Position numbers and translations under genes: made by a program. From Glandiceps talaboti (Eukaryota; Hemichordata; Enteropneusta; Spengelidae), in contig NC_135556.1 in NCBI RefSeq assembly GCF_964340395.1, forward strand, positions 10,480,001 to 10,544,000: DNA of 64,000 nt, given 5' to 3'. The notes under the pieces are model-generated. The model was not told the DNA's origin. It did not search any database and saw nothing but the letters and a program-made list of their open reading frames with translations. How positions within the stretch are numbered: position 1 is the stretch's first letter; every line of letters starts with the position of its first letter. Shown here one piece after another: positions 23,701 through 37,200 of this stretch.

Positions 23701-26700
23701 TGTCCTGCAGATGACACAAAGGATCAGAATGTCTCTGTCAACTTTGAAAATGACACCCCAAAAAGACTTGCAGACAAATCCAGCAATTCTACCAACTCAG
23801 TAGTGTTGGCTAAAAAACCAATATCAGTAACACTGCCAAGTCACCATAGACCCATCAGTGGAAAGGCTTCAAGTTTTAAAACTCCATTCCGCAGCAATGC
23901 CAAGCAGCTGAACAAAAATATGCAAAAGAGAAGCAAAAATGAATCCCTTACTCCAGCAAGACAGGAACAGTTCTGTCCACCCATCAAGGAAACAAGGACG
24001 GTCCATGACTCTAGTACGGATAGTAGCACTAAGACTGTAAGTGATGGTGATGGTGAAGTACTGTCATCAGTACACAGTGTTAGTATACCAGCTAAACGGA
24101 AAACAGCAATGAATGTGTCAGAACCCAATAGTGGTAATATCCACAGAAAACCAGGTAGAGGAACACCTGGTTGTTCCTCATGGACGTCCAGAGCCATGCA
24201 GGCAAAGAAACAAGACAATAAGGTCAGTCACTGCATTTGTTTTTAGTACCCTAAAAAATGTATGTAGTATGTGTCCCTTTAAGGTTATAGTGATGAATAC
24301 AAACTTCAACAATGTTTTGAATGCTGTGTTAATAAATAAATAAACACAAAGATTCTGTATGAATTACTACTTACATGTATATAAGGGACGATCGCACAAT
24401 GTCGCACAAGCTCAATAAACGAACTTCGTTCCTTTAAGCAAAAAAAACCTCCCTCTTCCCCTATGTGTACAGAAGTGCGACATCAACACATTATATATAC
24501 TGTATAACCATGGTAAAAATTGTAGCACTCAAACCACTATGATTCGTACAGTTTAAAAACATGGTAAATTCATTACAATACTAGCCAGAAACTCAGCACT
24601 GTATATCACACAAGTAGTAGATTAACATCTCAGTAGTAAATACAAAACCGAAGATGTGAAAGTTTCCAAAATTTGGTTAGCAGTGCGAAAATGAAGTTCA
24701 GCAATCACATTGACACGAGACCCCCTCCCCCCCTAAACGAATGAAGTTCGTTTTTTTGCTTGTGTGACATTGTGCAATGTCCCTAATTACACCTCAGTTT
24801 AGTGGTTACCATAAATATGAAAACATTAATCTTTAATACAAACATTACATTACTATATACCAGGTGTCTAGTACTAAGCCAATGATGGGTACTTTGTATA
24901 ACAAAAGGTTACAACAGCCAAGGATTCATTTGCATGATGTTGTTGCTGGGCAACCACCACAGACTTACACCAGGGTTGAAGTAAGTGCAACTGTCTGCTT
25001 CCCCCCAGTCATACTGGTAATTATTGTACTGTTTCTAAATATCAGGACTAAATGTGGTAAGGCCAAACAAAATAAACTGTGCTTCAGAATACATAACTTT
25101 CAAAATTACATCATGTATGCTTTTAAAAAAATTATTTAGGGGTGGTGGACAAGGGGTTGTAGACTAAAAGATTTGTCACTTTGTACATGCTGTAGTAGTT
25201 ACTCGTGTTTAGCTAATGGTTATTAGGAGAGCCAATTCTTTCAGTTTAGTGGGGGGGGGGGGGGGGGGAGTTTGCACAGGGAAACTCCCATACCTCTGTT
25301 ACAGTCACATACCTAGGACAGGATTGTGCACATAGCTGTACCAGTCCTGTGGAGCCACAGTGGCTGTACCAGCTACATGTATGTGAAAAATGTCTGTGTA
25401 ACATCTCTGACCAGCACACTACGTGTGTAACATACCTAGATTTGACAGATGTGTAACTGGTATGCCAACATCAATGTATTAAACATGGATATGAGAAATA
25501 GCAATGCAGCATAGGTTTTTATAACATCCATGTATAACTTATAAGCTTGTTCGAATTATTCAAGGCAAATATTAAAATATTCATATTTGGTCAATGTTAT
25601 TTTTTAAGTCGATTTTTATGAGGTTCTTATGTGTCCTGTAGTATTTATTTTGTTGTTTTTAATCAAACTGTTGTATATTTCAACTTTATTCACCAGTGGT
25701 AATGTTGTATATTTCAGCTGTATTCAATGGGTGTACATAACAATACCATCAACGTAAAGTACAGTAATGCTGAGATGTTCAGATTCAATGGTACAGACCA
25801 TTATAGTGAACTTACATGTACTAATGCCAATGGTATAAACCTGACCGATGGTGGATGTCTGGTGTTAGATGAATCACTGACTGCTGGTAAAGAAGAATTT
25901 GTCAGGTGAACTAAAGTTATACAGTGTATTTTTATTACCAATAGTATGTGTTTTTCTCGTGGATGTACCTTACATTTATTTTAATTATGTGAAAATGGTA
26001 ATTATGCCAAAAGATGTATCACTTTGACATTAAAATTTTCTCCTCGAATTTATTGTCACTGTCTTGGCTGATGTGGTTTTCAGCTAAAAATAAAATCCCT
26101 TGAAAAGACTTTAATTCATAGATATCATGTATACTTTCCTAAATCTGAAAATTAGGTCATGGTAAAATAGCCAATATCATTTTTCAGTGAATGGTACAGC
26201 CCTTGAAAATATAGTATTTTGACAGTATTTGATTGATTTTAATGTTGTTTTATCACTGTCTACATAATCTGTATGATTAAAGCTTTGATTTGTAGTCTAA
26301 AAATGCTTTTATAGGGTGTTGTTTATTTCACAGTGTCAGCTGGGCAGCTTTACATGTACATGTATGATGATACAGTGAAATTCAAAGTACTTAATGTACT
26401 ACAGCACACCAATTGTTGAGTTCATTAAATTTATATAGTGTCTGCTGGACAGTGTTACTGTACATGAATGAAATCGGTAATATTTGACAGGGCTGTGTAC
26501 AGTACTGTTATTGGTTATGGGGTTGATTTGTTTCTTAGGGTCACCTGTACCATGTGTACAGCTTTATGGTACATGATCTATGATTGTACATGACAGGTAT
26601 GTACATGACAGGGATGTACATGACAGGTATGTACATGACAGGTATGTACATGACAGGGATGTAGATGACAGGTATGTACATGACAGGTATGTACATGACA

Positions 26701-29700
26701 GGTATGTACATGACAGGGATGTAGATGACAGGGATGTACATGACAGGTATGTACATGACAGGGATGTACATGACAGGGATGTACATGACAGGGATGTACA
26801 TGACAGGTATGTACATGACACTGCAGGGATGTACATGACAGGGATGTACATGACAGGTATGTACATGACAGGGATGTACATGACAGGGATTTACATGACA
26901 GGGATGTAATTGACAGGGATGTACATGACAGGTATGTAATTGACAGGGATGTACATGACAGGGATGTACATGACAGGTATGTAATTGACAGGGATGTACA
27001 TGACAGGGATGTACATGACAGGTATGTATATGACAGGGATGTACATGACAGGTATGTATATGACAGGGATGTAAATGACAGGGATGTAAATGACAGTACA
27101 TGACAGGTATGTACATGACACTGCAGGGATGTACATGACAGGGATGTACATGACAGGGATGTACATGACAGGTATGCAAATGACAGGGATGTATATGTAC
27201 CTGTTCAGTACTGTGTTCAGTTGAGTTCATTCATTTCAGAGTGTCACCTTGGCAGCTTCATATGTAAAGATAAATACTTTACAAGGCTGTATTAGCCTAC
27301 CTGTAGACTTCAAGGACTATTGCTACTTAGGCTATTCTGCTATTCTAACTGACATTTTTTGACATTTTTTTGACGATATGGGAACGAAAATTCCAAATGT
27401 CGGTTAGGATAGCGGAATAGTGTAGCGATAGTCATTCTCTAGTCTACAAGTAGGGTAGTAGTCATTGTTGAGTTCATTCATGTCTTAACAGTGTCACTCG
27501 CATAGCTTTACATTTATGACTGACCAATACATGTACATGTACGTTGACAGGGCTATGTACAGTACACCAGGAGTGGATCCCAGACTGATCAGTGATGAGT
27601 GGGTGTATAATCATTACAAATGGATTGTATGGAAACTAGCAGCAATGGAAGTAGCTTACCCACATGTGTTTGCTTCAAGGTAAGTTACTATGAACTATGA
27701 TAACCAGGAAGTGATCACTTGGTATGTAGACAAATCTTGTAGATGATAATGAAATATGCCATATTCAGAATATTCTACTGGTTACTTGAGTTCCAGCCAT
27801 TTTGTATGTAGGGGTTACAAGAGGGCGCCCTAGATTTGGCAAAGCGAGGTTTAAACTTTGGTCATGACCACTGATCACATGGTATATAGTACACGAATTG
27901 TGAACAAAATGTGTGTATAAGAACTCTGTATGTTCTTAAAAGTACATTACAGTATCAGTAGTAGGTACAGTACATGTAGGCATGTTTTGATTACTACGAG
28001 AACAGAGAGAACTACACAGGAAATGAGTGGCAACTTTGCATCTGCTGTCTTTACACTCCAATGCTTAACTATTCTGACCACTTCTGGTTCCAAACAGCTT
28101 GCAAACAGCACTCCTAGTGGCCAAACTAGGAAATCTTTCATCTCTCTGATAACCAGAGAATGGCATATTACACATAGCTGTACTGTACATTAGGAATAGA
28201 TCAGTAGAAATAGCCGTACCAGGTAAGGTATTGTCAGATGTGGTCTTTAAGTATGATTACCAGGAATTGTCCACACAGTGTTTAGACAAATATTGTATGT
28301 GTACTGTAATGATGAAATAACACATGATGATAGTCAAATGTAAAATATACCACTATAGAGAATAGAGGTTATGAAATGAGATGCGATGGTCAAATGTAAA
28401 ATGTACCACTACAGGTATTTGACTCCAGACATGGTGATGATGCAGTTGAAGTATCGCTATGACAGAGAGATCGATCATAGTCAAAGATCAGCTTTAAAGA
28501 AGATACTAGAGAGAGATGACACCCCATCAAGACGTCTTGTACTCTGTGTGGCGGCTATCCATTGCAACGCTGATCAGAATGGTGTGGATAACCAGACTAA
28601 ATCTAAGACCAGCAAGGTAATGAAACTATAGAGATGTGGTTGTATCTGTAGAATGTAATGTTTTAAGACCAGGCGGGTTGGAAGGGTTTGAGACAGGTGG
28701 GTTGGAAGGAAAGATGTCACTACATGTGTGTCTACATTTTGTAGAGGGTTTGCGATCAGGTGGGTTGGAAGGAAAGATGGAACTCTGTAGAGGGTTTTGA
28801 GAACAGGTGGGTTGGAAGGAAGGATGGAACTCTGTAGAGGGTTTGAGAACAGGTGGGTGGAAAGGCACTACATGTATGTAGAGGGTTTGCAACCAGGTGG
28901 GTTGGAGGGGTTTAAAACCAGGTGGGTTGGAAGGAAGGATGACACTGTAGAGGGTTTATGATCAGATGGGTTTGGGAAGTTGGCATGAAAGGAGGGATAG
29001 TACAATGTAGAGGGTGTGGGACGAGATGGGATTGAAGGAGGGATATCTAATCTTTTGTTACATTATATTTTGTTGCTAGGAAACTGGTGGGCTGATAGAG
29101 TTAACAGACGGTTGGTATGGGGTGAAGACAGTGATAGACAGACCACTGTGTCAGCTGATAACATCCGGTAAAATCAAGATTGGTACAAAACTGTATATCT
29201 ATGGAGCTGAGTTGGTTGGATCACAGGATGCCTGTACACCACTTGAGGTATTACTTCAAATACTTACCTATTGTTCTTGCAAAAATTGATGCATTTATCC
29301 TGGAAGAGTTTTAATTCTCCTTTCAAAATCGTTATATATATCCATCTTGTGAATTGAGAATATAGCTGTAGTGGCAGCACACAGCAAACAGTATGTGGCT
29401 GTTTATTTTAAAAAATTTTGATTTATGCAAGTGTGATGCCACAGTATTTACATTATCATCATCCAAGTACAGCAATATCTGTGTGCTGACTTTATTGGGA
29501 AAAAATTATATGAATTTCTCATTTACACTGTACACAATTGTGTTATTTTGAGAATTTTACTTGGTGTGGTCGAGCGCCCTCTAGTGGCAGAATTGAGAAG
29601 AACGTTCAGTTCATAGAAACAAAAATAAAGTTTCTAAAGCATCAGCTAAATGTACAAAAAGAATTAGAACTTAATTTTTTTGGTTTGACATGATAGTAGA

Positions 29701-30990
29701 AATATATGCTTCTCTCAGAAGAGTATGAAACATAAAGATGTGACTAGCAAAGGGGCTTCTACCACTCACATGTCATCCAACCAGATTGTCACATTACCAC
29801 ATTTATGCATTAAAAGCCCATGGTTCATTCCCAGGTTCTTACAATTGTATTATTTTATTAGTTAAAGAGTTTAGCCATAAATATTAGATTAGGATCATTT
29901 ATTATAGAACCAACTTTTTCAGTTTTTCTCTTCTAAATTTTAATCCTAATCTTTATCTGACATGGGACGTCATACACTATGATCAGAGTTCTGAGTAAAG
30001 ATGTGATAGAACTTCGTTCTTTGTCAACTGTCAACAAATCCAAGAAGGACATCAAGACACATCTGTTTGCAAGAGCTTTCTCTAATTTCTTACATTGATC
30101 TACATTGTTCCTGTTCAGTGGCATAGAACATTACGTCATATTGGATTTTGGTGCTATACAAATTCTTTTGATTGATTGATTGATTTATTGATTGATTGAT
30201 ACTGGTCAGCAGATCATGACTCTCGCTGTGCAGGCAGGCTGACAGATAACAACTTCAACTCATTCAGTGTTTTAATTAAACTTGTACTTGATGTATTTTG
30301 CACAGATCACTTCACTTCACTTCTGAAATTATCTTTACAGGTGCAAAAATGATCTCACCAGAATTTCCTCATATTGTATCTGCTTATTTGCATATGAATT
30401 GAACCCTTTGTTATGTTAATTACATTCTATTGTTTAGCTACAATGGTAGAATATGGGTCAGTATTCTGTAACATTGTCTATCTACATGTACATATTTTCA
30501 TAGTCTGTAAGGTACGCCATGACAGGGTGCCCTCACACATCGGTCAAGCCCTCTCACATCTGTATCAAACTGGACCCTTCCTGGCATTTGGCAACCAGAG
30601 CTGGTTGCATCCACTCTTCTCAAGTTGCCATCATAGTTCTTGCGATTGATACAGTTGGGAAAGAGTAGGCCAGTGAGGGCAGAGCGAAACAACATATCTT
30701 ACAGTCTAATACTTAGACTACAGGATTTCAACTGAAAGCTGTATTTGAAATTTACTCAATCATTTCATTCCAGATACCAGCCAACTTGACATTGAAGATA
30801 AGCGCTAATTCTACACGTAGAGCTCAGTATGATTGCCGTCTTGGTTTTCAGAAGTCTCCCCACCCATATCCTGTCTTACTACATACATTGTACCCTGATG
30901 GTGGACTTGTTGGCTGTCTAGATGTCACTGTTGTCAGGTCATATCCTATGCAGGTCGGTAAAGTTTGGTCTAGGCAAAATCATTCAGGCA

Positions 30991-31055
<65 letters not shown>

Positions 31056-31146
31056 TACATACATACATACATACATACACACAAACATACACACAAACAT
31101 ACATACATACATATATACATACATACATACATACATACATACACAC

Positions 31147-31177
<31 letters not shown>

Positions 31178-31328
31178 CACACACACAAACATACATACAT
31201 ACATACATACATACATACATACATACATACACACAAACATACATACATACATACATACATACATACATACATACATACATACATACATACATACATACAT
31301 ACATACATACATACATACATACATACAA

Positions 31329-31359
<31 letters not shown>

Positions 31360-34163
31360 TACATACATACATACATACATACATACATACATACAAACAC
31401 ACAATATGTAATTAAAAATTTAAAATTAAGAAAATAAGTTTTAAAAAACTTTCAGGAATACTTAGGCTCTGTTTCTGCATAAAATCAATTTAACACACCT
31501 GTATAAGGATGAGTTGTGTGTATGTAAGAGGGGTGGGATAGAAGAGGAGGGAGGGGTTGAAGGGGTGGGATAGAAGAGGAGGGAGGGGTTGGAGGGGGTG
31601 GGATAGAAGAGGAGGGAGGGGTTGGTGGCAGCTTGCTATCTGCTTAAAATCCAATTTAGTAGTTAACTATTTTTGTTCACTAACACAGTTCTTGGCTTGC
31701 ATTGTCCTTTGTATTACATGCTCATGTTTTTGGTCGTGCTTGCTGCCCCCTCCTTCTGATTAATTGTGAGTATCTGTCACACTCGAATTTTGCACGTATG
31801 CATAGCTTATCAAAACCAGTGAACCACAGTATGACACATTGTCAGTGGTACATGGAGCATTGAACACTCTTCGTGTGTGAATGGTACCGATTATGAGAAT
31901 CAGACAGATGTAGAGACAGCGACCAAGACGAAAACATGGACATATGAAACAATTACATCGATACAAGCAAAAAAAGGAAGGTAAAAAAGATCAAACTGAA
32001 CAACGAGCCAACTAGTACATTAGATTTGATTTCAATCAGATTGGTGGATGACACCAACATTGCCTGTCTGTGTGACTTTGATATGAATACCCATTACATT
32101 GTTGGCTGAGAGGGGCTGTGGTTTGATCTCGGGGGGAATTGTGGTTTGATCTCGGGAATTGACTGATTATGGCATTTCATTGTACATGACATGTACCACA
32201 AACATACTGCTGGGGAATACGCATGCTTTTGCAATTTCAATATCCAGTACACTGTTTGGCTGAGAGGGGTTGTGGTTTAATCTTGGGAATTGCCACAGCA
32301 TGTCATTTCATTGTATAGGGTACATATATACCACAAACATCCTGATAGGCAATGCCCATGTTTTTTGCAACTTAAATACTAGTACCTAGTACACTCTTTG
32401 GCTGAGAGGGGGGGGGGGGGGGGGGGGGGGGGGGCTGTGGTTTGATCTTGGGAATTGACACAGCATGTCATTTCATTGTATATGTATATATGTGTGTCAC
32501 AAACATCCTGCTGGGCAATGCTGCATGCTTTTTGTATTCTTGTCATAACACTGTTTGTTTAACTACATATGTGGATTGTTTGAGCCATTCTCTGTGGACT
32601 CCATAATTATGGTTATTATCTCTCTCTCGCCGACAGCCATTAATGTAATGACAGCTAACCAAGACTAGGGACCATTGCATTGCCTAAGCAATACATCCCA
32701 GGCAGCCCCAGAGTGTGTGTAGGAAATCTGTAATTATACACACTGTGTGTTATATTTCAGTTCATAGAGAAACTAGGCGATGGTACAACTATTGTCCACA
32801 ACTCCAAGGCAGAAGAGATGGCAGCTGCAAAATTTGAACAAGAAAAACAAAAGAGAATTGAATCACTGTATAGCAAGCTTCAAGATGAATTCGAAAAACA
32901 AGAAAGTACTGCAGGTGAGACAAGAAATTACGACTAGATAATAACACTTGTAGCTTTGTGGGCGTTACTTTGTAAAGTATTTGTTGTCTAGTATTGTTTT
33001 AAAACAAAGTTTCACAAAAATCATTTTTCTTTTATCTCAACTTTCCTACATGATGTGCAATTAATACAAATACATATTACTCTGGTAGTTGAACCTTCAG
33101 TTTACTAAGATAGACACATACTAAAACTATTGTCGCAACATGTTGATACAGCAATGATAAGCTACTGAATGGATGTTGGTTTAATTATAGTCTCAGTATA
33201 GGGAGGCGTCCAGTTCACTGAGAACTTTCAGTGTACTGTTTTAGTACTTCTAATGTTTACACTATTTTGATCTTGATTAGAATCACTATCATCCACTTGT
33301 GTAATCTACCACATTGCAGAACAAATAGATTTTAGTTTGCGCCTATCTTTAACCGAAGACTGGATTACCAGAATTGTAACAATAGTAGTGAGGAAGTTTT
33401 GTTTTATTCTGGTTACAGTACACAGTAATCCATACTTTTTATCCACCTAGCAAACTGATTAATTTCTGGTATAGTGGTTTCCTTCAGGAGTGGTCAACTA
33501 GTTATGTAGTTCGATCTATTATCTTTGTTAACTTATATCATTGTTTGTCTTATATGTTCACATTGTGGTCCTTTGCCCCCTGGGGACTATTGAAGCAAAA
33601 AAAAAACGAAGATAGTAGTAATGAAAAAATATCAGATCAGTACATTAGATTTTAATCAGGATGGTGTTCATGTGTACATCTATGGGGGTTTTAATAACGC
33701 TGTTTTATTTTACACTGTTATATTTAAATTATCTGTTCAATAACTGACTCATTCTGATAAAAATAAATTAGATTATTCAAAATACCTGAATTCATGAGTC
33801 TTTAGTATATGGCCTAAAAAATCAATTAGTTGTTTTGCCTTGAAAATCAGATCGATCATATGATAAGAAAGTAACAAAGAAAAATGAAATAAAAGAACTT
33901 ACAAAGTAAGTAAGAGTACCTTGCCCCTCTGGACGGGGTGCCAGGATAATTAACATTAATCACTGAAGACAGTTGGGGTCAAGGGTTACAGTTATGGTCA
34001 AAGGTCAATAGATTAGCAGACATCCATCAAACATCCAGCCCAGGGACATAATTGTACTCTACCAAACACTTTTGCTGATAAAGAAATATGCAAAATTAAT
34101 GATGAAAGGCATTTTTAGCACAACTGAACTGATAAGGTTCAGTAACGCTGTAGACATGGAGAA

Positions 34164-34211
<48 letters not shown>

Positions 34212-37200
34212 GACTTAAAGTCAAAAACCACTGGACTGATTGCTTAGATATTTGGTAGGGGCATTACTTTGGGTGTCTAGGTGGCATTTTGTTCAAATGA
34301 AAATGATCGCATCAGAGATGTGTGTTTTGGTCAAAAAATAGGATTTTTGGTCAAAAAACTTGAACTCCAAAACTACTGGGCAGGTTGGTCTGAAATTTGG
34401 TGGGAACGTTTTATCACAAACTATACATTTGTGCTTCAATACCATTGGCGCTATTTTATGCAATCAGTAAAGATGTATGTAGGTCCTTCTGATTTCTACA
34501 AAGAAATATGCAGAAACAGTTCAGAGTTATCTTGATTCATTAAAGAATTGCATTCTGTAATCTCTGTACAAGTTACTGATTTATATATCAGCTGATTTTC
34601 ATGTATGAAGTACCCCCGACCCCACCCCACCCATTTGACCATTAATTGCCATCTTCCCACGACTTCTTCACCTATCAGAAAAATCCTCTTAAAGGTGATT
34701 CAAAATGCTCACATTCACTATCGCTAATTTGCTAGACGACATGTTTGTGAAATGCATTCTGGTTTTAAAACTTTTCAAAAGCGTCTGCAAACAGCTTAAA
34801 ATGACCCTTTTTCAGTCACTTCCCTTCGGATTTACTTCGAGAGTTTTCGGGTATTTCCGGTCCCACCTAGACTACGGGATTTTATGACGTCATAAGGGGT
34901 ATACGTTAGCACTAAGACTATGACGAGCGTAGTCACTAGGTGAATAAAACTCAACAGCATTGGGAAAAAATACATTTCTAGTGGTTGTAACAGACATCAG
35001 TAAACAAAAACTACACTCTACATGTCTTATTAACCAACATTTACCGATATTTACTCACACTTTCTCACTAATTGGCAATGTCCGTGGGTATAAATGCTAA
35101 AATATTATCTCCCCATATTATGGCAAAATAAATCAAAACGGCTCGACTAGTTATATATAAACACTTGTAATGTCGCGTGTTTCACATTCATTGACTTGAT
35201 TTTTTATTATTTGCCGATAAGAAGCATTACGATACCGTCGTGACGTTTTGACGGCATCCCCGGGCCAAGAACGGCATATTTTAGCCCAATCGTACTCGCG
35301 TCGCCTTTTAAACAGTGCATTTAACAACAACGTAAACATATTCATCTCGAATAAATATACTAGCTATTAGAATACCAATGGGAAACTTCAAGAAGGCGTA
35401 TCGGGACATGTGCCACAATATATTTGTTGGTCCCATAATACACTAATTGATTCGATTCAAGTTGCTCCGAGCATAAGGAAGCACGCTCCGAGTCATTGCA
35501 TCATGTAAATGGAACTGTGACCGACCTAATTTTGTTGTCCATATATAAAATGAGAGTGACCTGTAAATTTTTCACAGTTTTCGTTGTGGTCTTGTATTGT
35601 CACATGTTTGGCTTGTGAACACAAGTTTACATCTATTATTGTCTAGGGCGTAATACTCTAGTCCGAGTCTGAAACCCATATAAAACCTAAGATACTCGCA
35701 TTTGGATCGGAATGAACAGAAGTACTGAGGTCTCATCGACTTTTTGGGGACTCGAATTATTGCTTGTTTTTATCACGGTATACAGGTGATTATTATATAT
35801 CGGTAGAGGGGTAGTGTTGTCAAGTTTTGTGCAGTCACCGCGGCCGCGGCAGTAAGCTTATACCAGGATAGTTCCGCCGATTAAAGTTGAAGCAGTGTAT
35901 GTACAATGTACGTATGGAATCGGGAGAGCACAGCGCACATTCGTGTCAGGTTAAATTTATCCACGTGTTGATGTAATCCATATTTATCAATCAGATATAT
36001 TGTAAAATTCTTCAAGTTGTACAGAAATAACGTCTCTAACTTCAAAACAAACCCTGAGAAATTGGACCGGACGTGGCTAAGTATCTAGTTGCAGGCTTTC
36101 TTTCATAACCATGTGCTGGGGTCACGACCTTGATTGTCGACGTCAATATTGTCCAATCATATTTAATATCATTAACACATCACGATATTTGATTTGTTGG
36201 TTTCCTAAACTGTATACTTCGAATACCATGATTCGTTACAAAATTCTTCTAATGAATATTAAATAGGCTTGTTGCATTAAATTAAGTGATATCGCAACAA
36301 GGGAAACCATACAAGTTTTCTTCCAGACGAGTTGCTAAAGTCATGTAAATGACAACACTAAACTCACGAAAATTCCTCAATTCTTTACAATTTTATTGCT
36401 GATAATATGGCAATCTAATAGCTAGTTTATTTATTCAAGATAAATATGTTTACTTTGTTGCTAAATGCGCCGTTCAAAAGGCGACATCAGTGAGTATAGT
36501 GGGCTAAAATATGCTGTCGACGCCATGCCTGTCGAAGATATTGTAATGCTTCTCCTCGGCAAATAATAAAAAAATCAGATAAATAAATTGAAACACGCGA
36601 CCGACATTACAAGTGTTTATGTATATCTACACTGTAGTCTAGCCGTTTTGATTTATTTTGCCATAATATGGGGAGATAATATTTTAGTATTTATACCCAC
36701 AGACACTGCCAATTAGTGAGAAAGTGTGAGTAAATATCGGTAAATGTTGGTTAATAAGACATGTAGAGTGTAGTTTTTGTTTACTGATGTCTGTTACAAC
36801 CACTAGCAATGTATATTTTCACTATGCTGTTGAGTTTTATTCACCTAGTGACTACGCTCGTCATAGTCTTAGTGCTAACGTATACCCCTTATGACGTCAT
36901 AAAATCCCGTGGTCTAGGTGGGACCGGAAATACCCGAAAACTCTCGAAGTAAATCCGAAGGGAAGTGACTGAAAAAGGGTCATTTTAAGGTGTTTGCAGA
37001 CGCTTTTGAAAAGTTTTAAAACCAGAATACATTTCACAAACATGTCGTCTAGCAAATTAGCGATAGTGAATGTGAACATTTTGGATCACCTTTAAACTGT
37101 GGCATTTTAGAGAAGCAAGTTTGCAAACTCTGTATACGGACATAGGCAACAGCAATGTTAACCCACATAACACATCACCCATCAGAAATTGAAAGAAATT

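Noticed and set aside
26585-27190. Regularly repeated units suggestive of a CRISPR array
   Set aside because: Units are contiguous without unique spacers, in a eukaryotic intron; it is a minisatellite. The same applies to 49389-49795 and 60928-61505.
26541-27230. 229-codon minus-strand ORF of Met-Tyr-Ile-Pro-Val repeats
   Set aside because: The 15-bp minisatellite is a multiple of three, so it stays open in every frame; it is intronic.
30980-31437. Cys-Val and Thr-His rich ORFs
   Set aside because: CA/CATA microsatellite.
34705-37079. Two nearly identical 60-codon ORFs on opposite strands
   Set aside because: They are the same sequence in the two arms of the foldback element; no protein family is recognised.
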